In this document: one piece after another, positions 1 to 7,425 of the stretch | Numbering within the stretch: the first letter of the stretch is position 1 | Layout: each line of letters opens with the position of its first letter | Assembly (NCBI RefSeq): GCF_004153685.1 | Contig: NZ_SDQD01000004.1 | Coordinates: forward strand, 1-64,000 | Origin: Pollutimonas harenae | Lineage (GTDB): Bacteria > Pseudomonadota > Gammaproteobacteria > Burkholderiales > Burkholderiaceae_B | Length of the DNA: 64,000 nt | Reading direction: 5' to 3' | Notes under the pieces: model-generated | What the model was told of the DNA's origin: nothing | Database searches by the model: none | Seen by the model: the letters and a program-made list of their open reading frames with translations, nothing else | Made by a program: the position numbers and the translations under genes

Positions 1-277
1 CCGCGCCCTGCCGCGGATGATCACCCGAGACAAAGAAATGGTCGATGTAACCGTTCTCCTGCAGATCTGCATAGGCGATGAGCAGTCCGTCCGCCTCTAT
101 GACAAACGGATTGATCCCTCTGATTCGCGTCTGCCAAATGCGGCCGTCCAGATCGGCAGGTGCCCATGCCTCGATCTGCGGCGAGGAATAGTCTCTACTC
201 GCGATCTGATGGATGGCAGAGTAATAAACTTTGAAAAGAGCCGCTTCGTCGCCGACTCGAAACTTGCGCACATGCAT
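1..277 (-). CDS. GNAT-family N-acetyltransferase, partial (3' end beyond window)
   Basis: An open frame runs from an ATG at 277 leftward off the window without a stop, giving about 92 residues that begin MHVRKFRVGDEAALFKVYYS. The opening (R-x-F-x-x-G-D, then A-L-F-x-V-Y-x-x-A-I), followed by strands IEADGLLIAYADLQ and YIDHFFV, matches the N-terminal half of GNAT acetyltransferases, which move an acetyl group from acetyl-CoA to an amine. The acetyl-CoA loop (R-x-x-G-x-G/A) would lie just past the edge, where HPRQGAG begins. A purine-rich AGGGGAAA sits just upstream of the ATG. Substrate unknown; overlapping longer frames on either strand look like shadows. Confidence 0.75.
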   Translation of the reverse strand, partial: MHVRKFRVGDEAALFKVYYSAIHQIASRDYSSPQIEAWAPADLDGRIWQTRIRGINPFVIEADGLLIAYADLQENGYIDHFFVSGDHPRQGA

Positions 278-751
278 TCCACTTTCCCCTCGACCTGTTT
301 GCAGTTATCGATTATCGACAAAACAGGAATGTGTGTCGACGGTCTCGTTTTGGCCGATTGATGCTGGTTGGAGAAGGCAGAACCCGACCCAAAGCGGAAG
401 TTCCGTAGGAAAATCACCCTCACTACTTTGCAGCGGCAGCTACCATTCAAGTTCATTCCGCGATTGGGTTTTCGGTGGTGAGAAGCAGATGGCTGAATAG
501 CCAACCGAAAACCATCTACAAAACCTTGGTCGACTCAGTTAGCGGTTGCTGCTAGAGAAACTGCCGGTTTGGGATCCAGCATGGGGTGGATAAGATCATT
601 ACCCCAGTTCTGCCCCAACTGAACAGGTGCGTCATACCAGTCTGGAGAAAGATGGCAATTCTCGGCCTTCAAGAGAATGTTGTGTAGAATTCTGCGTCGT
701 CCGGCTTATCCCGCAAGGTCTGCGGGCACATTACTCTTAAAGGGCATCAGG
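278..751. other. Intergenic, no supported gene
   Basis: About 470 bases between the GNAT start and the next plausible start. Overlapping short frames on both strands have no recognisable domain and look like chance frames. It should contain the promoter for the leftward GNAT gene. I see no tRNA, repeat or strong hairpin. Confidence 0.5.
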
Positions 752-1210
752 TTGAACGAAATTTCGCTGGCGGACATCATCAACTCAGCATTGCTGCTCG
801 TGACGGCTTTTGGCGTCTTGGCGGCCTTATGGCAGATTCGCGTGGGCGCTCGATCCCAGAGAGCGACCTTTCTCAAGGACCTCTACATGCAACTGCGTAG
901 TGACCCAGCCGTTGTCGAAGCTTTCTACAAGATCGAATATAACGAGTTCGAATACGGGGAGGATTTTCATGGTTCAGAGCTTGAACCAAAGATGGATCGA
1001 CTCCTGACGCTAATCGACTTGGTTTGCGAGATGCGGGCTCAACGAATCATGACCAAAAGGGAGATGGGCTTCTTTGAGTATTCATTCGGCCGGGTGGCAC
1101 AGGATCAGAGCGTCCGAGCGTATCTGACCTACCTGAATAATTTCTGCACAGAGAACCGACTCCAGAAGAAGCCATTCGCAGCGTTTCAGGCGTATGCACA
1201 ATTGAAATGA
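752..1210 (+). CDS. Hypothetical membrane-anchored protein
   Basis: Not recognised. I prefer the TTG at 752, preceded by AAAGGG, because the 25 residues before it (from ATG 677) are Arg/Pro-rich and look non-coding. The resulting 152-residue product starts with a single transmembrane helix (about residues 8-27, INSALLLVTAFGVLAALWQI), followed by a soluble helical domain rich in charged residues. The layout resembles short DUF4760-type proteins (one N-terminal helix plus a cytoplasmic helical domain), but I cannot assign a family. It lies among decayed mobile-element genes, so it is probably island cargo. Confidence 0.55.
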   Translation: MNEISLADIINSALLLVTAFGVLAALWQIRVGARSQRATFLKDLYMQLRSDPAVVEAFYKIEYNEFEYGEDFHGSELEPKMDRLLTLIDLVCEMRAQRIMTKREMGFFEYSFGRVAQDQSVRAYLTYLNNFCTENRLQKKPFAAFQAYAQLK

Positions 1211-1631
1211 ATAAATCTAGACTTGATCTGACGAACACTGCCAGATCTGTCGGACACGAAACGACCCGAAGCGGTCTTTGGTCTCTAGGAAGGCTGGGCG
1301 TCTCATCATGAGCAAAGGCTGCCTTGCGCATATGTTTGCATGCGCCCCTTGGCTGTCGCTCTCAAAGAGTAGCAAAGCGCCTAACCGATTTAGATGAGGA
1401 GTGTATCAAGATGCGTCATGTCGGGTACAATCTTCTCTGCAGATTGGCATAGAGGTTGTCGCTGTTCAGCCTTGCGTAGAATTAGGGGGTTGAAAAAGAA
1501 AGCGCCCTTAGTGGGCGCTTTCGGGTACTGCATTAGGAAGCCGGATGTCCGCTCTTGGAGACTAGGTCTCGTACTAGGCTAGCCAACGATTCGCGGCTTT
1601 TCACCTCCAATTATAGGGGTAGGGAACACGA
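1211..1631. other. Intergenic with one strong hairpin
   Basis: 420 bases with no convincing gene. The only clear structure is the 9-bp perfect hairpin at 1499-1521, listed separately. The last ~100 bases presumably carry the promoter of the Abi-like gene; the sequence just before its ATG (TATAGGGGTAGGGAACACGA) contains a weak ribosome-binding site. Confidence 0.45.
1499..1521 (-). terminator. Perfect hairpin, U-tract on the minus strand
   Basis: AAAGCGCCC - TTAGT - GGGCGCTTT is a perfect 9-bp stem with a 5-nt loop. Read on the minus strand it is followed by CTTTTTC, a good intrinsic-terminator tail. Read on the plus strand it is followed only by TTTCGGG. It therefore looks oriented to stop a leftward transcript, although no leftward gene is seen between it and the rightward gene at 1632. 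Confidence 0.55.
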
Positions 1632-2447
1632 ATGTCTAGCGATACAGATTTTTCTGATTTGGTCCGATTTTTGTCGTTAGAGCGGCTGGCTACTTTTGAG
1701 GCCATCACAGGATCTAGGGGAGATGCCATCTCGCTGCATCAACAGACCTTACGCCTCGGATCGCAGTTGATGTCGGTCACAGCCGTAATCGAGGTAGCAC
1801 TACGCAATGTCGTCTATGAAAGACTGCAAAGCCACTACGGAACGGCTGACTGGCTCGTTACAGCGCCTCCCACCCTGGTATGGATACCATCTGAATCCAC
1901 TAAAATCAAGCAGGCGATTAAAAGTGCGCGCCGGGAAATATATGCAAAGATGAGTCAGGCGCAGAAACGCCATCTCGATACGCTGGCGTTTCCCGCAGGT
2001 CCTCCCGCTCCTGCAGGAAGAATGGCGTATAAGCGTCAGGTGGTTGAGAGGCAAGCAAAAATTGCTGTTCCTATAGGCCAGGTCATGGCTCAATTGACTT
2101 TTTTCTTCTGGAAGCGCCTGTACTCCAAAGACTATGCAAACATACTATGGACGCCCCTAAAAACCATCTTCCCAGATAAGCGTCTGACGCGAGCGAACAT
2201 TGCAACTCAGCTCGAACGCCTATATCAAACCCGTAATCGTGTTGCGCATCACGAGCCAATATTTGGCCGTCGTTTGCAAGAAACGCTCGAGGCTATCAAA
2301 TTTTTTCTGAACCACTTTGACGGCAAAGGCGTCGATGGCGTTCCGCATATCAGCAAGTTGTTGAGCCACGACTTTGAACAGCTGAAGGTGTCAGCCGCCG
2401 AGTTGGAGAGTCGTATTGCATCGTTTAAGGTGGTTGGTGAGACTTGA
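1632..2447 (+). CDS. Abi-like (Abi_2 family) HEPN-type protein
   Basis: 271 residues resembling the Abi_2 / abortive-infection-like family: helical, with a C-terminal RNRVAHHEPIFGRRL stretch at about residues 199-213. The R-x4-H core (RNRVAH) is the signature of the HEPN fold, used by many RNases in toxin and phage-defence systems. The central segment (QVMAQLTFFFWKRLYSKDY) is also typical of the family. No antitoxin, methylase or AbiE-like partner lies alongside, so it may act alone. It sits in the decayed island next to tRNA-Leu. Family assignment is good; an RNase or defence role is inference from the motif. Confidence 0.72.
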   Translation: MSSDTDFSDLVRFLSLERLATFEAITGSRGDAISLHQQTLRLGSQLMSVTAVIEVALRNVVYERLQSHYGTADWLVTAPPTLVWIPSESTKIKQAIKSARREIYAKMSQAQKRHLDTLAFPAGPPAPAGRMAYKRQVVERQAKIAVPIGQVMAQLTFFFWKRLYSKDYANILWTPLKTIFPDKRLTRANIATQLERLYQTRNRVAHHEPIFGRRLQETLEAIKFFLNHFDGKGVDGVPHISKLLSHDFEQLKVSAAELESRIASFKVVGET

Positions 2448-3028
2448 TCGAGATGCCGTGTGTTCAGCGCACGGCGTGGTTCGACGCTGCATTCACGACC
2501 TCGGGTGGCTGGCGAGCACTAATTGGATGGCTGGTATTCCTGACATACACCCGCGGGGTTGACGACGTCGGCAACTCGGTCAGTGAGTAATGATGAATTG
2601 AACCTTGGCCGATTCACCTCTAAATTTAGCTAGGATGGGTGATTAGTTCTCGTGTCTCGACATCATTCCCGCCTCACTCTGCAATTCGTCGCGGTCGTTA
2701 GCCGGCGTGGGAGGCGATTTTCAATGCAGGCACCTTATTGGGCATGTGCTGGCATTGCCAATTTGACCAGTGTCTGCTTATGGCCGAGGCTGTGTGAAAA
2801 CATCGTCATAGCTCATTTTCAAGGGTGCTCTCACCATTCCCGAGCACGAGAAAATTGAATAGCGGTCGATCTGGAAGGTCGATTTTTCAGCTCTCAAAAT
2901 TTTTTGACGTTTTCACACAGCCTCGGCCGATTCCTGCCGGGCATGACAACAAGTCCACTTTGACGCAGCTGCGGTTGCTTGTTTGGTTAACTAGGCGGTA
3001 TGTGGAATAGAGAGCAAGGAGCGGCTAG
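2448..3028. other. Intergenic, holds a MITE-like element
   Basis: 580 bases between the Abi-like gene and the relaxase fragment. Frames present are short, compositionally random and without domains. The recognisable content is the inverted-repeat element at 2786-2924. Confidence 0.55.
2786..2924. mobile_element. 139-bp MITE-like element with 16-bp terminal inverted repeats
   Basis: The ends are GAGGCTGTGTGAAAAC (2786-2801) and its exact reverse complement (2909-2924). GGCC flanks both sides (2782-2785 and 2925-2928), consistent with a 4-bp target duplication. There is no room for a transposase, so it is either a MITE or two ends of an internally deleted insertion sequence. A 4-bp palindromic target and GAGGCTGTGTGAAAAC-type ends recall IS1182-family elements, from memory; I cannot confirm the parent. 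Confidence 0.7.
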
Positions 3029-3520
3029 TTATCCTACTTCCAGTTCAGAACCTGCGCCTAGGGCAGGAGGATCCAGTTCGTTCTGACCGTGCGCTAGCTC
3101 ATTGGTCGCCACTGGCTGCAGGTCATGCGCTAGCCCCTTGTACGTCAACTGGTCCACCCGCTCAGGAAGCTTTTTCGCATCGTCTGTGAACACAACGACC
3201 TCATGCCGTTCCCGCGAGATGCTGACATAGTAAGTGTCCTGGGCGGTCGTGCGGCTGAAGCTTTCGGCGTTATAAAGGACTCGGCCGCAGGTCAGGCCTT
3301 GGGCGCTATGCGCGGTGGTGGTGTAGGCATAGTCCATGTTTAGCGGTCGATTTGTGGGCAGCTGCACGTGGCGGCCATTGGTGTCAATGGTGACGCTGGT
3401 TGCATCAATCGCCGCGACCTTCGCTAGCTGTCCGTTGACCAGGTCATTTTGGGCATCGTTGCGTGTGATGCGGACATGGTCACCCACAGACAGCTCTGCC
3501 CGGTTCAGGTGGTAGCCCAA
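3029..3520 (-). pseudogene. C-terminal fragment of a MobF relaxase-helicase (TraI/TrwC-type)
   Basis: The translated segment LNRAELSVGDHVRITRND...NGQLAKVAAID...YAYTTTAHSAQG...AQDTYYVSISRERHEVVVFTDD matches the last helicase region of conjugative relaxases: an SH3-like insert followed by the T-x-H-x-x-Q-G motif and the Y-V-x-x-S-R motif of superfamily-1 helicases. Only about 160 residues remain of a protein normally near or above 1000; the relaxase and Walker A parts are absent. The fragment begins at about 3515, exactly where the integrase fragment stops, so both were cut by one deletion. It marks a former conjugative or mobilisable element. Confidence 0.8.
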
Positions 3521-3980
3521 TGCCCCATTCCTTGATCGCAATGGTGAATAGATGGCCAAGGAGGGCTAGTTCTAGGCGTACCGTGTTATTGCTACGCGGC
3601 ACACGCTTGCCGTCCTCACCCTCATCACCTGCTAGTCGGGCATCACGGTACTGGGCAACAATGTCGGCGCTCAAGCCAGCCAGGGAATATTTACCCAAAT
3701 GCTTGATCAGCGCCAGGGCCTTTTTATGTTCGCCAATCTGGGTCGATGCGCGCTTAGTGGGGGTAACTTCTCGCAAATAACGCTTCAGCGCCGTCTCAAG
3801 AGTCATCCGCTCAGCGGGCGCACGATGTATGTACATGCCGCGTACCATTTCATCTTCGGTACGGCGCGCCCAGTCTTCGGCGTCTCTTTTGGTGCGAAAA
3901 GTTTTGGCGGTGCTAGGCCAGCCAGTTTTGCGGATTAGTGCCTTCCAGGTACCGGAAGGAGTCTTGACGATAGTGGCCAT
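3480..3980 (-). pseudogene. Tyrosine integrase, N-terminal fragment
   Basis: Starting at ATG 3980, the product has the AP2-like arm-binding domain of phage/island integrases (SGTWKALIRKTGWPSTAKTFRTKRDAEDWA) and the SAM-like core-binding domain (TLETALKRYLREVTPTKR...NNTVRLELALLGHLFTIAIKEWGIGL). After about residue 155 the integrase sequence stops and the frame reads a few foreign residues into the relaxase tail. The catalytic domain with R-H-x-x-R and the Tyr nucleophile is missing, so it cannot recombine. It lies 135 bp from the 3' end of tRNA-Leu, the standard place for an integrase of an element inserted in that tRNA. Confidence 0.88.
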
Positions 3981-4115
3981 TCAGGCTCCGGGTGATGCTC
4001 AGCGCTTCACCACTGTACCGAAACTGTACCGAACTCGCAATTTTGGAAAGTCCCCCAGTCTTGGGGTGGAGGTCTGAACCCAGCTAAACACTTATAAACA
4101 TTGCATATTTTAAGC

Positions 4116-4200
4116 TGGTGCCCGGGGCCGGAATCGAACCGGCACGCCTTGCGGCGGGGGATTTTGAGTCCCCTGCGTCTACCAATTTCACCACCCGGGC
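4116..4200 (-). tRNA. tRNA-Leu (anticodon CAA)
   Basis: The reverse strand reads GCCCGGGTGGTGAAATTGG from 4200 and ends CCCGGGC-ACCA at 4116. It folds as a class II tRNA: a 7-bp acceptor stem, an anticodon stem GGGGA/TCCCC around loop CTCAAAA (anticodon CAA, reading UUG), a long variable arm, and T-loop GGTTCGAATCC. The CCA is encoded. Its 3' end faces the truncated integrase, making it the likely attachment site of the element occupying the left part of the window. Confidence 0.97.
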
Positions 4201-4310
4201 ATTTCAAGCAGGTCGCCCCAAAGAACCTGAGGCGTGGCAGGAAGGCGTAATTATACGCACAGATTCAGATTTTCGCTGAGCCTTCATCACTTATTAAATT
4301 AAACACTTGA

Positions 4311-4328
4311 TTTAAACGTTCGTTTAAA
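4311..4328. promoter_or_regulatory. Palindromic operator, probable TetR binding site
   Basis: TTTAAACG-TT-CGTTTAAA is a perfect dyad (8-bp arms, 2-nt centre) 45 bp upstream of the TetR-family gene, inside an AT-rich promoter region. Position and symmetry suit autoregulation by the adjacent repressor; binding is inferred. Confidence 0.65.
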
Positions 4329-4373
4329 AATATACTTGTGGCCCTAAGTTATCGGCATTGTTAAGGGGCGTTT

Positions 4374-5039
4374 ATGCCAGCTTCTGAAGGCAGCCTTAAA
4401 GAAGAAACGGGCAGCAGGGCGCGAATCATTGACGCGGCCATCGAGTTGTTTGGGGCGAAAGGGGTAGATCGAACGTCTCTTCGCGAGCTGACCGCGCAGG
4501 CTTCAGTCAATGTGGCTTTGGTCAATTACCACTTTGGCAGTAAAGAGGGGCTTGCCGAGGCGGTGTTTGAAACGCTGGCAAGCCAGATCAATACTGAGCG
4601 GGCTTTGGCGCTTGAAACCTTGTTGCAGCAAGAGGGTGCGGCCTCGGTTCGTTTGGACGAGATTGTGAAGATCTTTATGCGTCCCTACTTTGACCCGGCT
4701 TCTCGTCGCAGCGGAGCCTTGCTTGCACAAATGATCCTGCGGCATCGGTTGGCGCCCACACCCGGCACCAACCGCATCATTCAAGAGCATTTTGACCCGA
4801 TGGCAAGCTGTTTTATTGATGCCATGGCGCAAGCATGTCCTTCTGTGGACAGGAAGGAGTTTTACTGGCGCTATGCCTTCATGGTGAGCTCGATTGTTCT
4901 GACAATTACTGACAGCTCGAGCGTAAACCGCCTTGCCCGGCTTTCCAATGGTCAAGCCGATGCTACCGACATGGCCCGAATGGCTGCGTCGCTTTGCCGT
5001 TTTCTTGTCGGAGCGCTGCAGGCGCCCAGCTCTACCTAA
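4374..5039 (+). CDS. TetR-family transcriptional regulator
   Basis: 221 residues. The N-terminal TetR helix-turn-helix spans about residues 15-62 (RIIDAAIELFGAKGVDRTSLRELTAQA followed by NVALVNYHFGSKEGL), with the family's typical Y-H/Y-F-x-x-K-E ending. The helical C-terminal ligand/dimer domain includes a segment (MRPYFDP...LAQMILRHRLAPTPG) like the CecR/YbiH-type TetR domain. AAGGGG precedes the ATG. It heads a co-directional group with a Bug receptor, a fumarylacetoacetase and a cupin, and its promoter carries a perfect dyad, so it probably represses itself and this group. Ligand unknown, plausibly an aromatic-acid breakdown product. Confidence 0.93.
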   Translation: MPASEGSLKEETGSRARIIDAAIELFGAKGVDRTSLRELTAQASVNVALVNYHFGSKEGLAEAVFETLASQINTERALALETLLQQEGAASVRLDEIVKIFMRPYFDPASRRSGALLAQMILRHRLAPTPGTNRIIQEHFDPMASCFIDAMAQACPSVDRKEFYWRYAFMVSSIVLTITDSSSVNRLARLSNGQADATDMARMAASLCRFLVGALQAPSST

Positions 5040-5085
5040 TTTACAGTTAAAGCACTCAACCCATTAGCAGTCACTGGAGATATAT

Positions 5086-6063
5086 ATGCAAAGGACCTTC
5101 GCTTCCCATACCTTGAAAACGCTATCCGCATGTGCGCTTGTGGCGCTGCTGGCTCCCGGGCTGACAATGGCACAGACAGACGCTTATCCCAATCAGCGAC
5201 TCGAGGTCATTCTGCCCTATGCCGCAGGCGGTGGCGTCGATGCCATGGCCCGTGCATTTTCCGAGGAAGCATCCAAACTGACCGAGCAGCAATGGGTGGT
5301 TGTGAATCGCCCGGGGGCGGGAGGCACAGTTGGGTTTTCGGCGCTGGCTCATGCGCAGCCCACCGGTTATACCATCGCTTTTTCACCGGCTTCTGCTTTG
5401 ACCAACGCGCCATTCCTTCTCAGCAAGATGCCATTTGATACCGAGCAGATCGAACCGGTTTGCCAGGTTTTCGAAAACGTTTTTGCCATTGCCGTGACGC
5501 CTGATTCTCCTATCAAGTCGCTGGAGGATCTCATACAGAAAGCCAAAGCTAATCCTGGAGACGTATCGTACGGGCACGCGGGTCCGGGTTCCGTTCCGCA
5601 CCTTTCAGTGGCCGCTATCGAGAAGGCTTTGGGTATTACGCTGAACGCAATTGCCTATCGGGGCGATGGCCAGATGCTTCCGGATTTGATGGGTGGGCAT
5701 GTGGACTTCGGGGCGCCGGCAATTTCGTCTTTGGGAGGCAAAAACCTGCGCGTCCTGGCTGTGCTTGCTGATAAGCGCCATCCGTCCTTGCCCGATGTGC
5801 CATCAATGAGCGACTTGGGCTATCCGGCCACCACGCCGGGCCTCAATGGCTTATATGTGCCAGCGGGCACGCCCGAAGCCATTGTTACGAAGCTGGAGGG
5901 CTTGTGTAAAACAGTTGTCGAATCGAAGGCTTTCACAGAGGCGTCAGCGAACCTGCAGCAGGTTCCGGCCTATTTGACGGCGGCCCAGTTCCAGGAGCGC
6001 TTGCAGCAAACCTTTAAGGAAAATGAAGCGCTGACTCGTGACCTGAATATCAAGAAGGATTAG
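5086..6063 (+). CDS. Bug/TctC-family periplasmic solute-binding protein
   Basis: 325 residues. It has a Sec signal peptide (LKTLSACALVALLAPGLTMAQ, cleavage near residue 29-30), then the family hallmarks: YPNQRLEVILPYAAGGGVDAMAR (first loop), WVVVNRPGAGGTVGF, and the C-terminal PDVPSMSDLGYP...GLYVPAGTP segment. Bug proteins bind carboxylates or related small molecules in the periplasm and are greatly expanded in Alcaligenaceae. Only some work with a tripartite TctAB membrane partner, and none is encoded nearby. Its place two bases before the fumarylacetoacetase gene suggests it captures or senses the substrate of that pathway. Confidence 0.93.
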   Translation: MQRTFASHTLKTLSACALVALLAPGLTMAQTDAYPNQRLEVILPYAAGGGVDAMARAFSEEASKLTEQQWVVVNRPGAGGTVGFSALAHAQPTGYTIAFSPASALTNAPFLLSKMPFDTEQIEPVCQVFENVFAIAVTPDSPIKSLEDLIQKAKANPGDVSYGHAGPGSVPHLSVAAIEKALGITLNAIAYRGDGQMLPDLMGGHVDFGAPAISSLGGKNLRVLAVLADKRHPSLPDVPSMSDLGYPATTPGLNGLYVPAGTPEAIVTKLEGLCKTVVESKAFTEASANLQQVPAYLTAAQFQERLQQTFKENEALTRDLNIKKD

Positions 6064-6065
6064 GC

Positions 6066-7397
6066 ATGGAGCGCGTTGCCATGGCGGGCCTGGATGAAAC
6101 GCATGATCCCGGGTTAACAAGCTGGGTCAGTTCTGCCAATACCGCTACGACAGACTTTCCCGTACAAAACCTTGCTTTCGGGGTATTCAGTACGGCATCA
6201 GATGGCCGCAAGCGCTTGGGTGTTGCCATCGGTAATCAGGTGCTTGACCTGCATGCGGCCATTAAATGTGGGGTGTGGTCCCATTTGCCCGAATCTGTGG
6301 TGCTGGCGTGCGCGCAGGATGCCCTGAACGACTTGATGGCTTTGGACAAGGGGCAGTCAAAGATGCTGCGTCTGGCGTTGTCGCGCGGCTTGAGGCTGGG
6401 TTCGGCGCAGCGGCAGCAGCTTGCTGGCTGCCTGGTGCCGCAAAGTGATGCCGTCATGCACATGCCTGCACGGGTGGGTAATTACACAGACTTTTTTACG
6501 TCCATTTATCACGCGCGTAATACCGGCAGGATGATCCGTCCCGAACATCCTTTATTGCCTAATTTTCATACTTTGCCCGTTGCCTACCATGGCCGCGCAT
6601 CGTCGCTGCGGGTGAGCGGTACTCCGTGCATTCGTCCACGTGGGCAGATTCTTCGTGACGACTGTCAGACTCCGACGTATGAGCTGACCAGGAAGCTGGA
6701 CTTCGAGCTGGAGCTGGGTGTGTTTGTCGGGCAGGGCAACGCCTTGGGCAAGCCGATTGTCATGGACGAGGCAGAGCAGCATGTGTTTGGTTTTTGCCTG
6801 CTTAATGACTGGTCTGCGCGCGATGTGCAAAGATGGGAGGCCCAGCCGCTGGGACCTTTCCTGGCCAAGAGTTTCCTATCGTCCATTTCACCCTGGGTGG
6901 TAACGCTCGAGGCGCTGGCGCCTTTCAGATGTGCTGCCGCGCAGCGCGAGCACGATGCTCCCTCTCTTGTGTCCAATCTGCATTCTTCTGTCAATCAGGA
7001 ATGGGGCGGAATAGACATTGCCCTTGAGGTATGTGTGCGCACAGAGCGGATGCGATCTACAGGGCAGGATCACACAATCAGCCGGCCAGGCTACAAAGAT
7101 CAGTATTGGACTGTGGCGCAAATGATTACGCATCACACTGAAAACGGATGCCCCTTGCTGCCTGGAGATTTGCTTGGCTCAGGCACGGTGTCGGGGCCGT
7201 CTAACCACGACCTGGGCTGTTTGCTTGAACTGACGCAGGATGGCAAAAAGCCTTTGCAGTTGCCCGACAATGAAACGCGACGCTATCTGGAAGACGGTGA
7301 CGAGGTCATTCTTAAAGGCCGATGCCAGCGTGAAGGGTATGTCGGCATAGGGTTTGGCGAGTGTGCCGGGCGGGTAGTCACCAATCCGCATGAATGA
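6066..7397 (+). CDS. Fumarylacetoacetase-type hydrolase (FAH)
   Basis: 443 residues, full length for eukaryote-like fumarylacetoacetase, which cleaves fumarylacetoacetate to fumarate and acetoacetate in homogentisate/tyrosine degradation. The N-terminal SH3-like domain (NLAFGVFSTASDGRKRLGVAI) is followed by the catalytic barrel with VGNYTDFFTSIYHARNTGRM, PVAYHGRASS, LDFELELGVFVG, GFCLLNDWSARDVQRWE and LLPGDLLGSGTVSGP. The Asp of YTDF and the E-x-E pair are the metal ligands. No homogentisate dioxygenase or maleylacetoacetate isomerase is adjacent, so the substrate could be a related acylpyruvate. The TGA overlaps an ATGAATGA sequence at the next gene. Confidence 0.9.
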   Translation: MERVAMAGLDETHDPGLTSWVSSANTATTDFPVQNLAFGVFSTASDGRKRLGVAIGNQVLDLHAAIKCGVWSHLPESVVLACAQDALNDLMALDKGQSKMLRLALSRGLRLGSAQRQQLAGCLVPQSDAVMHMPARVGNYTDFFTSIYHARNTGRMIRPEHPLLPNFHTLPVAYHGRASSLRVSGTPCIRPRGQILRDDCQTPTYELTRKLDFELELGVFVGQGNALGKPIVMDEAEQHVFGFCLLNDWSARDVQRWEAQPLGPFLAKSFLSSISPWVVTLEALAPFRCAAAQREHDAPSLVSNLHSSVNQEWGGIDIALEVCVRTERMRSTGQDHTISRPGYKDQYWTVAQMITHHTENGCPLLPGDLLGSGTVSGPSNHDLGCLLELTQDGKKPLQLPDNETRRYLEDGDEVILKGRCQREGYVGIGFGECAGRVVTNPHE

Positions 7398-7425
7398 AAC
7401 AACGTTGACTCAAGAGGATTTTCAC

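Noticed and set aside
97-504. 135-codon minus-strand frame overlapping the partial GNAT gene
   Set aside because: The GNAT frame starting at 277 matches a family; this alternative frame does not.
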